NCBI GenBank assembly: GCA_009760885.1
Contig: CM019701.1
Span: forward strand, 35,478,697-35,542,696
From: Achatina immaculata
Lineage: Eukaryota > Mollusca > Gastropoda > Stylommatophora > Achatinidae
DNA length: 64,000 nt
Direction: 5' to 3'
The notes under the pieces are model-generated. The model was not told where the DNA came from, ran no database searches, and saw only the letters and a program-made list of their open reading frames with translations. Both the position numbers and the translations under genes were made by a program. Positions 33,417 to 45,065 of the stretch are shown one piece after another (within the stretch, counting starts at the first letter, position 1; each line of letters opens with the position of its first letter).

Positions 33417-33880
33417 AAGATGTAGACAAGGAATGTTACGATACCATAACACTTGGAGGTTATGATATACCAGAGATTAGATATGCAGATGACACAGTAT
33501 TACTGTCCACAACACAAAATGGAGTTGAAAAACTAATTATGTCAGTCTGTAACAATAGTGAAGAGCAAAACCTCTATCTTAATACGAAGAAAACTAAATT
33601 GATAACAAATGATAAAACAAATAAGGCAGCTGAAATATGTATCACTGAGGAAAAACTGGAAGAAGTGGAGACTTTTGAATATCTTGGATCACTACTAACT
33701 AATAATGGAGATACAATGAGGGAAATTAAAAGGACATCTATTGCTCTTCAAAACGTAAAACAACTAAAGAAGCTGTGGAGAGGAACAGAGAGAACTACAA
33801 AAATAAGATTTTTAAGGGCATGCATCTTTCCCATCGCAACATATGCCTGTGAGACCTGGACAAAACAGCTGAGAAATACA
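33417..33880 (+). mobile_element. RTE-E copy 4, middle part: catalytic box
   Basis: Continuation of RTE-E: YDIPEIRYADDTVLLSTTQN (catalytic YADD) at about 33463, LYLNTKKTKLITNDKTNK, KLEEVETFEYLGSLLTNNGD, KLWRGTERTTKIRFLRACIF and PIATYACETWTKQLRN. Interrupted by a mariner at 33881. Confidence 0.85.
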
Positions 33881-35135
33881 TATGATGGGTGATTGATAAG
33901 GTCTTGGCATAATTGGATTATTTCTGGACCTTTATGGTTATTTCTCAACATAGTCCCCTTGCATACGGATCCCTTCTCTGTAAAAGTCAGCATCTTGTGC
34001 CAATAGAAAGTAGTCTGCAGCGTGAGTGACATCATCATCTGAAGCAAATTTGTGACCACTGAGCTCCTTTTTGAGTTTGGTAAACAAGTAATAGTCTGAA
34101 GGGGCCAAATCTGGGGAATAAGGGGGATGTTCAAGAAGCTGGAAGCCACATTCATGAATGGCAACCATTGCCAACACCGACTTGTGAACTGGAGCATTGT
34201 CTTGAGGAAAGATGACTCCACTCATCAATTTCCTTCAACACTTTTCCTTCAATATGACCCGCAGTTGCTTCACAAGATTAAGCATAATAGGCCCTGGTGA
34301 CCTTTCTGCCCTTTTGAAGATAGTCTACCAATAGTACACCTTCTGAATCCCAAAAAGATGGAAGGTATCACTTTGCCTGCAGATAGAACCACCCTTGCTT
34401 TCTTTAGAGGTAGGGATCCATGATGTTTCCACTGCTTTGACTGTTCTTTGGTTTCTGGTTGAAAATGATGAACTCGGGTCTCATCCATAGTCACAAATTG
34501 TTGAAGAAACTTTTCAAGATCTGCAGAAAAATGGCCAAGATTGTCTCTTGACATGTTGAGACACTGTCGTTTATGATCAGCTCCAAAAAGTTTCAAGACC
34601 CATCAAGCAGAGACCTTTGCATTTAAAGATCATTGTGAATTATGGCAAGAACATGTTCCTGGGAGATCCCCAACTCGGTAGTAATGTACTGCTCAATTAG
34701 TCTTTGATCCTCCATTATCATGTCATGGATTCTGCCGGTGGTTTTATCGGTGGTCACCATTCTTGGTCTTTCTGGATGGGGATCATCTTCCAGACTCTCC
34801 CTTCCATGTTTGAATTGAGCTGCAAATTTATTCCCTGTGCTCTAAGAAGGGGCACTCTCCCTTAGAGTCTCTACCATATCCTCATGGATCTCCTTCGATG
34901 ATAAGCCCTTGATGCAGAGGTAGTGAATGACTGCTTGATGAGAAATTTTATCCGTTTTCTCAGTTTCTGCCACCCCTTACCACTTCAGTAGCCTGTAAAA
35001 AATATTGATTGCAGTTAATTTCTTGAAACTTGGTGTTTAATCTTACATTAACCTGATCTACAAATGCACCTAATATCAACTGTGCATTTCAAGTTTTTGT
35101 ACCTTATGCTGAAAACTTATCAATTACCCCTCGTA
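33881..35135 (-). mobile_element. Mariner nested at TA in RTE-E copy 4
   Basis: 1255 bp with imperfect 28-bp terminal repeats (33881-33908 starting tatgatgggtgattgataag, and 35108-35135, whose complement starts tacgaggggtaattgataag). Minus-strand transposase blocks: NLGHFSADLEKFLQQFVTMD with ETRVHHF after it (first catalytic Asp), then FPQDNAPVHKS (second Asp), HPPYSPDLAPSDYYLFTKLK (third Asp) and GDYVEK at the C-terminus. That is a mariner DD34D layout. Frameshifts and an eroded N-terminus make it inactive. The host RTE-E reads through the TA on both sides. Confidence 0.9.
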
Positions 35136-35480
35136 AATGGCTTTGAATGTAAATACTACAGAAGAGTTCTTCAAATATCGTGAATGCAGAAAAGAACAAA
35201 TATATCCATACTGCAAGAACTTAATATTGAGAAAGCTGGCTAGTAAAGAGGATTAAACAGAGAAAATTTTAACATTTTGGACACATTAAATGGCATGATA
35301 ATCTAGAGAAGTCTCTTGGAAAGATACATAATGGGAAAAAGAAAGAGAGGAAGACCAAAGCGAAGATGGCTGCAAGACATTGTTGATAATCTGCAAATGG
35401 ATGCATCAACAGCAGGCCGTCTTGCTCACAGGATTGCTGTTAGGGAGGCAAAGTTTTGCAAGAGACATGCAAATGACTGA
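35136..35480 (+). mobile_element. RTE-E copy 4, 3' part
   Basis: Continues from gctttgaatgtaaatact after the mariner: NAFECKYYRRVLQIS-like, NILTHIKWHDN, IMGKKKERKTKAKMAAR in a shifted frame, to caaatgactga at 35480. Confidence 0.8.
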
Positions 35481-36666
35481 ACAGCATTTCACACACAGTT
35501 TTTGAGAGTTCATGGATGACCATTATCTTATATTCACTTTATTGACAAACCCCAGCTAATGAAAGTGAGCTTCTTCGGTCATCAACAAATTGGTTAGGTT
35601 CTTTCAGTAGCATACCAACCATGGCGGTACAGAATTCAGCCTGTGCTTTTTTTCTCTGTTTAAAAGTTGTAGAGCAGTTTGGATCTTATATAAATGAAAT
35701 ATGATCTTTTTCACCATGAAGCCAAAATTTTTTCTGTTCACACTTAAAATAACTACCGGCATTCTGAATGTCATCGACTACATTGAAAATCTTCTTTCAC
35801 TCTATGTAGATTCTTGAGTGTGTACACATTTTGTGGAGCTCCATTTTTTATGTCTAACACATTTCCACAAATTTACTCACCTATGCCCAGTGATGGCGCT
35901 AGGATTTTTTAAAACCAGTACAGTTATATCTGTCTTTCATATTGCATGAATTACTTTCTGAAATACCAGTTTTCTGAATACAGTATTTGGTAATATACTT
36001 ATTTTTAAATGTAAAATATAACATACTTTGCAAACATAAGCAAAAAGTAAATGTTCATATGAACTTTTTTTCTTATCTGCGGCAAGATTTAATCTCCACA
36101 AAATGCTCATATCCTGAATGAAAGTCAAAACTGGCTGATTCTCCCCCATGCAATTTGCATCATCAACATACTGGCCCAATTATCTGCCAGCCGATTTCAC
36201 TGGTTGCTTTTTACTAGGTTTTTGATAATATAAACCAGTTACAGTAAACAACAACCTCCAAAAGTTTTGGTTTTTCTCATTTTTAATTGGTAATTTACCA
36301 GTAATTGCCAGTTATTGTGATTACTGCCTATGCCAGTACTGTATTCTGAGACAGAGCCTGATAGTATTGATCATCATTAAAATTATGTTTTGATGCTGCA
36401 TTTTGGTCAGATTGTTTCATAGTAAAAATGAACAGCAGTGGTGCAATGTGGCAGGGTCCAGTGATTGCAGCTGAGTTAAAATAGCGTCATTTCCTCCTTC
36501 CTATGCCGCCCAAACAAACTACTCTGTACCGACTCAGTGGCTGCGTCAGTGTTCACTTCATTGCATCAAATCATTATTCCATTATGTAAAATACTTCCTA
36601 CTTTTTCCATGTTAATAGTTTTGTTAGAACAACAGTTTTGATGTTTTTTTTCTCTCTTTTTTTCAG
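35481..36666. other. Intron 3 distal end, nothing recognised
   Basis: About 1.2 kb of AT-rich sequence without repeats shared with the rest of the window, ending in a T-rich tract before exon 4. Confidence 0.55.
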
Positions 36667-36720
36667 AGTACATTTGTTGAACTGTTGAAAAACTCAGCCA
36701 GCAAGCTACAAGCAGTACAG
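36667..36720 (+). CDS. CAP: CAP exon 4: helical folded domain
   Basis: A 54-nt exon for residues 100-117 (STFVELLKNSASKLQAVQ), part of the CAP_N helical bundle. The acceptor is ctctctttttttcag| and the donor is cag|gtaagt, a full consensus. Phase 0 on both sides. It fits the family segment where xxFxELLKPTSxxIxxIQ follows the SKSKQP segment of exon 3. It is too short to stand out as an open frame, but its position, phase and splice sites support it. Confidence 0.9.
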
Positions 36721-37036
36721 GTAAGTGTTTAATTCTGAGTAGATCTCAGTCAAGAACACTTATCACAACTGGACTGAGGAGAGTGCTTTAAAAAAGTAGT
36801 TGATTGAAAGGGAAAAAAAAATCATTGCAGTTTAATTTGCTACATAAATGAAGTTTAGTTTTCATGAAAAGTTGACCAGCATAAGAATTCTGATGTTTAT
36901 CATAATGGAATTTTTTTTTTCCCCAGACATGAAATTACTTCCTTTTGTGGACACTCATAGAAGCATTTGTTTTTGACTGCACATTTGTAGTGAGAAATTA
37001 ACTCTGGTATTTTGTCACAGTATATATATATATATA
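36721..37036. other. Intron 4 proximal end, nothing recognised
   Basis: AT-rich; a short (ta)n run at 37021-37034 precedes the next element. Confidence 0.5.
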
Positions 37037-37227
37037 GAGAAGACCGTATTGGAAGGATACATAATGGGAAAAAGAAAAAGAGGAAGACCGAAACGAAGAT
37101 GGCTGCAAGACATCGTTGATGATCTGGAAATGGATGCAGCAGCAGCAGGCCATCTTGCTCACAACCGAGAGGCCTACAGGAGTGCTGTTTGGGAGGCAAA
37201 GTTCCGCAAGGGACAAGCAAAGGAATG

Positions 37228-37228
<1 letters not shown>
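37037..37228 (+). mobile_element. RTE-E copy 5 (192-bp 3' end) inserted in a TA microsatellite
   Basis: Reads EKTVLEGYIMGKRKRGRPKR, WLQDIVDDLEMDAAAAGHLA, then EAKFRKGQAKE and stop, with an unbroken frame. (ta)n lies on both sides (37021-37034 and 37229-37262). Strongly 5' truncated. Confidence 0.83.

Positions 37229-37262
<34 letters not shown>
37229..37262. repeat. (TA)n microsatellite
   Basis: About 16 TA units following the RTE-E tail. Confidence 0.9.
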
Positions 37263-37265
<3 letters not shown>

Positions 37266-38218
37266 CTTTCATTTATCTAAGAAAGGTGAATGGTGAAAGG
37301 TTTATTACCAACACAGTCAAACCGAGCAGTATACTGTATCTTTCTTCCTCTACCCCATCATAAGTTCATGAGACATAATTTGACTGAACAAAATGTTGCC
37401 TATGGCATAAGAATGCTGCAACCCAAAACTTCAAAGACTAATGTTAATAAACACTTTAAAACCAAGAGAAGCATCCACCACAGAGCTTTTCAATGATTCC
37501 AAGAAACTGGGTGGCATGAGTGGCTGACTGCATGTCACAGCATGGAGAGATTATTTCCTGTCACAGCATGGAGAGATTATTTCCTGGAATTTTTCTATAA
37601 GAAGGCAACAAGTTGTGTCTGCTTGACTGCTGAAGTATGACCTTTAATGACTGGGACATGAGTTTCTGCTCAGTTAGAAGCTGTTGTTATGAGACTTTGA
37701 TACAGGGAGACTGACTGAGACTCCCGAACATGACATTTGGAGAAAGCAGTCTGTTGGTCTGAGTCAGCATCTGGGAAAGTGGATTTACTGATGTCCTATT
37801 CTTCAGGATGGGTGCCTCGAATGCACAACAGTACTGAAGGATGTTGTCAGACCATACATAATCTTAAAAAAAAAAAAAAGCTGGTGCATTATTTATTTTC
37901 ATGCATGTTAATACATCACAGCAGACATTGTCAGCATTGAAATGAGTGTCAGGATTATCATACATCACACCAGGCAGCTCATTTTCTCTCTTCCTAAGCC
38001 CTATTGAGCAGGCTTGATCATGTTAGATAGCTGTTTGTGACAATACAGTTTGTCGTGAGACCCGGTAGTTTAGAGGAAACCTGCTGGCTCAGTGGTGACC
38101 ACCGCATAGAACCATTTGGATGGGCTTTTTATTTCTGTTTAATGTTAAGCTTCTATTGCTGCTGACAATCATCAGACTTGTTATTAACAGTGATAAGCCT
38201 CATGGCTAATCATTGATT
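37263..38218. other. Intron 4 interval with a 26-bp perfect tandem duplication
   Basis: A 26-bp unit starting tgtcacagcatggagaga is repeated exactly at 37533-37558 and 37559-37584. A tRNA A-box-like word (tggctcagtgg) occurs near 38086 without a B box. Otherwise nothing was recognised. Confidence 0.55.
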
Positions 38219-40321
38219 AGAATCACTGATGGGAAAACCAAGAATCAAATAAATTACATTTTAGTGCAAAGAAGGTGGAGATAAAGTATAACATCAGCAA
38301 AAACTTTACCAGGTGCTGATTATGACATGGACCATAAGTTATTAATAGCAGACATGAAGATAAAGATAAAGAGACAGTTACAGGATCAAGACCACTCCGC
38401 TTTGATCTTACAAAAATACCAGAACAGTATGGTATAGAAGTGAAGAATCGTTTTGAAATCCTGATGTTTGTACCGGAGGAGATGACACCAGATGAATTGG
38501 CAACGCAGGAAAGAGATATCTTAATAACAACAGCTAAAAACGTGATTCCAGTAAAGAAAACGCAAAAGAATGGATGGATTACGGCAAGCACACTAGAACT
38601 GATAAAACAACATAGAGAAATGAAGACATAATGGAAAGTGACAACAACAAAGAGGAATATAAATCATTAACAAAGAAGTACGAAGAAACATAAGAAAAGA
38701 CAAAAAAAAACCAATACATACAAGATTGTTGTGAAAGAATAGGAGGACATCAGAAGTATGGAATAGTGAAATGTTTAAAGAAATGAAGACAGTGATGAGA
38801 AATGTCACACCTAAGCTAAATGACGAGATGGGGATATCTTGACAGAGACAGAGGAAATTCTAGAAAGATGGAAGGAATATTGCAGAGGAATGTATGAAAA
38901 TGACTACTGTGAAAGCAGAAATCAACAGTGTGAATTATTATTGGAGGAAAAAGAACGTGAACCGATAATTGAAGAAGTTTTATGGGCAATAAAGAATCTG
39001 AAAAATGGTAAATCACTGGGATATGAGGAGATAACAGCTGAACTTATTAAAGCAGGAGGAAAGGAATGTGCAATAATCTATCATGCACTATGTAAAAAGA
39101 TATGGCATTCAGGTATTTGGCCAAAAGAATGGAAAAGAACTGTATTCATGCCACTGCCAAAAAAGGGTAACTTGAAATTATGCACAAACTACAGAATTGT
39201 TGCCCTGATTAGTCATGCCATTCTATTAAAAATCATAATGGGTGGACTTCGTAAGAAAATAGAAGAAGAAGTCAGTATGATCCAAGCTGGTTTTAGGCAA
39301 GGAAAAGGATCGAGATCATATATTCAGTATAAGATTAATACTAGAGAAATGCAGAGAATTCAATATGAATCTATATTTACCTTTTATAGATTATTCAAAG
39401 CCATTTGATTGTGTACAACACCAGAAACTTTGAGAAATAATGGAAAAAATTGAATTTCCAACACATTTGATACAATTAATATCACTGCTGTACCTAGACC
39501 AACAAGCAGCAATAAGAATAAATGGTGAAACAACAACTTGGTTTGACATGAAACAAGGGGTCCATCAGGGGTGCATATTGTCGATTTACTTATTTAATTT
39601 GTATACTGAAAATAAAATGAGGAATGTTAGAGAAGATGTAGACAAAGAATATTACGATGCCATAACAATTGGAGGTTATGAAATACCAGAGATTAGATAT
39701 GCTGATGACACAGTATTACTATCCACAACACAAAAAGGAATTGAAAAATTAATTGTCAGTCCTTAAGAAAAGCGAAACATCTATCTTAATGCAAAGAAAA
39801 CTAAATTGATGACAATGGACAAAACAAATAAGGCAGTGAGGAAAAACTGGAAGAAGTGGAGAGTTCTGAATATCTTGGATCACTACTAAAAAATAAGATT
39901 TTTAAGGGCATGCATCTTTCCTGTTGCATCATATTCCTGTGAGACCTGGACAAAACAGCTGAGAAACACATAAATGCCTGTGAATGTAAATGCTACAGAA
40001 GAGTTTTGACACAAAAAAAACAACAAATATGTACATACTACAAGAAAATATTGAAGAAGGCTGGCTAGTAAGAGGATTAAACAAAGAATGGAAAAGACAC
40101 ATTAAATGTCATGATAATCTAGAGAAGACCGTCTTGGAAGGATACATAATGGGAAAAAGAAAGAGAGGAAGACCAAGGCGAAGATGGCTGCAAGACATCG
40201 TTGATGATCTGCAAATGGATCCATCAGCAGCAGGGCATCTTGCTTACAACCGAGATGCCTATAGGAGTGCTGTTAGGGAGGCAAAGTTCTACAAGGGGCA
40301 TTCTAATGATTGAGTGAAGCC
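38219..40321 (+). mobile_element. RTE-E copy 6: endonuclease end to 3' tail, best RTE-E copy
   Basis: + strand, 2.1 kb. Endonuclease end: DGKTKNQINYILVQRRWR, then SAKTLPGADYDMDHKLLIAD. Connecting region: ERDILITTAKNVIPVKKTQK. RT: EEVLWAIKNLKNGKSLGYEE, WPKEWKRTVFMPLPKKGNLK, SMIQAGFRQGKGS, MKQGVHQGCILSIYLFNLYT and EIPEIRYADDTVLLSTTQKG. The C-terminal domain ends GKRKRGRPRRRWLQDIVDDL. Nine-base repeats tcattgatt at 38210-38218 and 40322-40330 give a likely target duplication. Internal deletions and shifts after 39765. Confidence 0.85.
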
Positions 40322-40330
40322 TCATTGATT

Positions 40331-40489
40331 TTGAAGTTTGAAATTAAAATAGTGACACTTTTCAAAGCAGTTTTTTACACCAGTTTTTTAACATTTTTTT
40401 CACATGGCTTGTTCTGGCTATAAAGTGAATTCTTTTTTAGTAAGTGAAATTTTTCTGCATTTCAACTTTTTTCAACTTTAATGAGATAC
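40331..40489. other. Intron 4 interval, nothing recognised
   Basis: Short AT-rich spacer. Confidence 0.4.
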
Positions 40490-40990
40490 CTGCATCCTTG
40501 CACTCCAAGCATTCCTATATGTGCTCCGCCTTCTGTTCCAGCACCCACTGAAGTGTATGGCTGCTGATGGAGCCAGTCACACACTGGTTGTAGATGGTAC
40601 ATGCTAAACCACTTCTTTCAGAAAAACGTCCACTTCCCCTCTTCTCTCTCATTTCGATCATACTTTCTGATGTGATTGTCAGCATTCAGCCTGTTGTCAT
40701 CCTCCATATGCAGCCTGTCCAAGGTGACTCTTGCAATGACCCAGGCAGTATATCCAAGTCTAACCGAGAGCCCTCTAGAAGCTGGACCTACTCCCTGCAG
40801 AAGAACTGTCTCTTGTTTCTCTGTAACATGCTTTGGGAGTCTGTTACAATGACCCCTTGCGAGTTGCCCTGCTCCACCAACCAGGAAATTGTTTTTGATA
40901 TTGTCTGCACCTCCATTCTCATGCTCAGTGTGGTAGTTGATAAGCTCCTGATTTACTCACAACCGGTTTGCCATTACATGCTGCATGGAT
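40490..40990 (-). mobile_element. LINE-C copy 4: RNase H region
   Basis: Minus strand: EVQTISKTISWLVEQG, VIVTDSQSMLQ, FFCREWVQLLEGS, then an eroded YCQGHSGV region. Same family as 7680-8985 but uninterrupted, so it shows the ancestral order that copy 1 has lost. Confidence 0.7.
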
Positions 40991-41523
40991 GATGCTGTCC
41001 AACATTAAGCATGAAACTTTTCCTCAGCTTTTAATGAGCAGTATATTTTGGGCCATTTTACTTAATATCTGTATCTTAAAGAAAGACACTGCTTTTGTTC
41101 TGCATTTTCTTCCTTTCACTTAACTTCGCCTGAGTAACTAGAGCAAATGAGGAACTATGTCCAGTTTCCTTGGTATTTAAACCACTTTCCAAAATCAATG
41201 CTTAAATCCTGAGACCATTTTAAAGTTGTTTTTGTTTTAATGCCATTAGGTCTTTTTTTTTCATCGGATTGGGTGATTAGCTGCTGTATGAATAATAGTT
41301 AAAAAGTGTTTCAAACACATGTGAACAAATGACATCATTTATCAGCTACCTGCAGATTGCTCTGCATGGAGAAAAATATTTGGGACAAGAAGTGAAGAGT
41401 ATAGCAATCCAAAAAATTCAGTTGTAGGCATCAGCTGTATGAAAACTACTGCTGTTACAAACAATATAATTTTTAAAGACAAATATAGGTATTCTTGAAC
41501 CTATAGACAAATATATGTAGAGT
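40991..41523. other. Intron 4 interval, nothing recognised
   Basis: AT-rich; no coding or repeat signal. Confidence 0.5.
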
Positions 41524-41535
41524 AACTTCTTAAAG

Positions 41536-41654
41536 ACATCATTGATGATCTGCAAATAGATGCATCAGCAGCAGGTCATGCTCACAACCGAGAGGCCTAC
41601 AGGAGTGCTGTTAGGGAGGCAAAGTTCTGCAAGGGACATGCAAATGAATGAATG
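41536..41654 (+). mobile_element. RTE-E copy 7 (119-bp 3' end)
   Basis: DIIDDLQIDASAAG-like codons and EAYRSAVREAKFCKGHANE with a (tgaa)n tail. Flanked by aacttcttaaag (41524-41535) and aactacttaaag (41655-41666), a 12-bp target duplication with one mismatch. It landed at the 5' edge of RTE-A copy 6. Confidence 0.8.
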
Positions 41655-41666
41655 AACTACTTAAAG

Positions 41667-44055
41667 AAGGAATTGATATGGTAAATCAGAATGGGGAAAG
41701 ATTAATTGAAATATGACTAACAGAGAGCATGGTCATTGGAGGATCAATATTCCACACAAAGAGATACATAAAACAACATGATGGTAGACCCAGAAACCAA
41801 ATAGATCATTTTTGTATTAGAAAACAATTCAGAACATCTGTGATAAAAGCATATAGGGGTGTAGATGTCAACACTGATCACAATCTGTTTATTGGTAGAA
41901 TAAGACTAAAACTGAAAAGCAAACATAAGAAACCAGTACTCAGAAAGGTAAACAGTAATAGCGTACAGGAAGAAAATACCAACAGTAATTTCTGTCTGGA
42001 ACTTGCCAAATAGTTCACAGCACTCAGTGAGGTTGAGGAGACAGATATAGATGAATTATGGAATTCTTACAGCACAGCCATAATCACAGCAGCAAAAGCA
42101 GTTGTATGATTACAAAAAACGAGTAGAAAAGTGTGTATATCAGATAACACATAGAAATACATGCATGAAAGATGAGCAGCCAAATTAGCCATGTTGAATG
42201 TAAAGTCAGATCTTGGAAAAGTTTTGGCACAAGCAACATACAAAGAACTAGACAATAAAGTAAAAAGTTCAGCTAGAGAGAATAAAAATGAATACATGGA
42301 CAATATGGCAAAAGAAGCAGAGAAGGCAGCAGAAATAGGAGACAGCAAAACTCTATATAACATACAGAAGAGGCTAACAGGTACTATTGCATCCAAAGAA
42401 AGACCAATCTTTACCAAAACTGGCACCCTATTAACATCAAGTAAAGACCAAAAGCAAAGATGGGCCGAACACTTCCAATAAGTACTTAATCGACCACACC
42501 CAAATGAATGAATAAATCTTGAAACTGATTTACCAGTCCCACAGCTAAATGTCATCCTAGATGAAATTACATTGAATGAAATTGAAACAGCAATGAATAT
42601 AATGGCTAACAACAAAGCTGCAGGTGAAGATGAAATAACAGCCAAAATGTTAAAAGCTATTAACAGTGTCATCATGAACTGACTACAGGGAATGTTTAAT
42701 AACGTTTGGAAAGAAGAAAAGGTCCCTTCTAAATGTAAAAAAGGAATCTGTTAAAATGCCCCCCAAAAAAAGGTAACCTTAGCAATTGCAGTAATTGGAG
42801 AGAAGTAGCCGTACTATCAGTTGTGTCAAAAGTGTTTTGCAAAGTTATTCTGAATAGAATTCAAGATATAGTGGATACTGCAATGAAAGAAGAATAAGCA
42901 GGATTTTGAAAAAAGAGAAGCTGTCTCTGTCAGATCTTGACTCTAAGAATAATACTTGAAGAACATATTGAAAAGCAAAAACCATTAATCCTGAACTTCA
43001 TGGACTTTAAAAAAGACATTTGATACTGTACACAGAGATTCTTTGTGGAGAATTTTAATAATATATGAAATACCATCTAAAATTGTCAACATCATTAAGG
43101 ATCTCTACAACAGATATGTTTATGCAATCAACACAGAAGAAGGAATGAGCGAATGGTTTCAGATTGAAACATGCATGAAACAAGGATGTATATTATCTCC
43201 TTTGCTTTTTGGATTTGCTACAGACTTCATAATGAAAAAATGTTGCACAGGTAAAATGGGCATTGATTGGGTACATGGTACCCAAAAAGAAGATCTTGAT
43301 TTTGCAGATGACATAACTCTTATCAGTAACAATGTGAAATCAATGCAAGAAAAAACAGATACCCTGTCTTCACTGACTAGTAAATACAACTTGAAATTAA
43401 CAAGGAAAAAACAAAAATAACAAAACTTCTCATTAATCATAAAAGAAAAATATATGTAGAAGGAACAGCTGTTGAAGAAGTAAACCAGTTTGCATACCTC
43501 GGCAGCTACATGGACCAGGATGGTGACACCAGAAAGGAAATTAGAATTTGAAAAGCAGCATTAACTTTCAAGAATCTTGAGAACATATGGTATTCAAAAG
43601 CTATAAGCACAAAAACCAAGTTAAGATTATTCAATTCAAATGTAATATCCACCCTCATTTATGCATTTGAAAGCTAGAAAACAGCTAAAGAAATAGATAA
43701 GAAATTAGACTTTTTAAAAAAGAAATGCCTAAGGAAAATACTATGTATAAAGTGGAACGAATTTAAGAACAATGCACAAATAAGACGGATGAGCAAACAA
43801 CAGCCTGTCTCATGGGTGGTCAGAAAAAGAAGATGATCATCTTCATATGTCAGTCACGTGATGAGAAGAAACAGTCAGGGAATCCCAAAACAGCAGACCT
43901 TCAGTCGAAAAAGAGGTTGACCACGTGAAACTCTAAAGAGGACATTGTTAAGAGAGACCAGTTTAGTGGGCATAACTTCCCTTGATAAGGTTGAAAAGCT
44001 CGCTGAAAACAGGAAAACTTGGCAAAGTACCATGCGAGGCTTATCCTCTTTTGAC
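41667..44055 (+). mobile_element. RTE-A copy 6: endonuclease to 3' end
   Basis: 2.4 kb, + strand. Endonuclease end: RNQIDHFCIRKQFRTSVIKA and GVDVNTDHNLFIGRIRLKLK. Connecting region: SARENKNEYMDNMAKEAEKA. RT: NNKAAGEDEITAKMLKAINS, CMKQGCILSPLLFGFATDFI, then DLDFADDITLISNNVKSMQE with an intact FADD. C-terminal domain with AYLGSYMDQDGDT, RKRGRPRETLKRTLLR-like codons shifted, and a terminus near 44055. Stops at several sites. Confidence 0.85.
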
Positions 44056-44313
44056 TTTTTTTAAAATGTGAAATTGCACTGCACTAAAGTTCTGCACTGA
44101 GCACAAAAGATTATGCCATGTATTTTCAGTGCAACCATATCATAGCAAATATTATAATACAAACTTTCTGGCATGAAAGAAGACTACAAGGCAGACCAAG
44201 ACTGATTTTCAAAGACATTATTTTCTTCTTCCAAAACTTACAAGGCACAAGTGAGAGATTTTTTCAGCAGTTACAAGAACTGGGATGGACTGGCAAAAGA
44301 CAGTGCCTCAGAA
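44056..44313. other. Intron 4 interval with possible LINE tail
   Basis: RRLQGRPRLIFKDI (44180-44220, + strand) resembles the GRPR motif of LINE C-termini, but the remainder is not convincing. Confidence 0.35.
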
Positions 44314-44391
44314 AAAGTAAGAGAACAAATATTGTAGGATTAAACCTCGATTTTTCGAGGTTTAATCCTACAATATTTGTTCTCTTACTTT
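44314..44391. repeat. Perfect 37-bp-arm hairpin
   Basis: Arms 44314-44350 and 44355-44391 are exact reverse complements separated by a 4-base tttt loop (centre cctcga-tttt-tcgagg). The direct repeat cagtgcctcagaaa lies on either side at 44301-44314 and 44436-44449. Confidence 0.95.
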
Positions 44392-44449
44392 ACCGTACCA
44401 AAACCTCGTAGTTTCCTATTTATAAACAATTGTTCCAGTGCCTCAGAAA

Positions 44450-44882
44450 GTGCAACTCTATGTAAGGGTGTTACATAATTTTAGGAGGGAACTAGAGGAT
44501 CATCTGAAGGCAGTAAATGCATTTTAAAATAGACCATATCTGACAAGACAGGTGTAGTTTGTTGTTTCTGTAACCACATTGGCCAATTATATTAGTAGAA
44601 TCAGTCATGAGAAAAGATGCTGACCAACTTCCAGAAATAAAGCTCTTATGTAATATGAAGGATCCAGAATGGTTTCCAGCTGACATCCTCAAAAATAACA
44701 AAAACATTGTATGCTAGATCTCACACCAAACATGAAAAATGCAGTTCATTACCAAGTTCAGTTCAGTACCAAGACAGAGAAATAAGCTATTGTGTATTTA
44801 GTGATAAAACTAAAAAAACAAATTTGTAACAAGTACTATGTTTTTTATTGAAAGGTGATTAAATCTGTTTATCTGGCTTTAG
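44450..44882. other. Intron 4 distal end, nothing recognised
   Basis: No coding signal; ends at the ggctttag acceptor of exon 5. Confidence 0.5.
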
Positions 44883-44972
44883 GATTTTCGTGAGAATAAC
44901 CGTAAGAGTGAATTCTTCAATCATCTGTCTGCTGTTAGTGAATCCATAGCTGCCTTGGGGTGGGTCACTGTG
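44883..44972 (+). CDS. CAP: CAP exon 5: helical folded domain
   Basis: Encodes residues 118-147, starting [20 protein letters not shown] and ending GWVTV. This matches the conserved CAP segment FREKNRxSxxFNHLSAxSESIxALGWV. The acceptor is ggctttag| and the donor is gtg|gtaagt. Length 90 nt, phase 0 on both sides. No lesion is seen. Confidence 0.93.
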
Positions 44973-45065
44973 GTAAGTAATGAACCTATATCTCAGTTAG
45001 TTATGTTAGAATTCTTTCTCATTAAAACAAGATTCAAATCCTTGTAGATGTGACAGATCCATTGT

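Noticed and set aside
38080..38125. tRNA A-box-like word tggctcagtgg
   Set aside because: No B box at a suitable distance and no second copy seen, so not called as a SINE.
42067..42675. 202-codon minus-strand frame
   Set aside because: Antisense of RTE-A copy 6; the same shadow recurs opposite every RTE-A copy.
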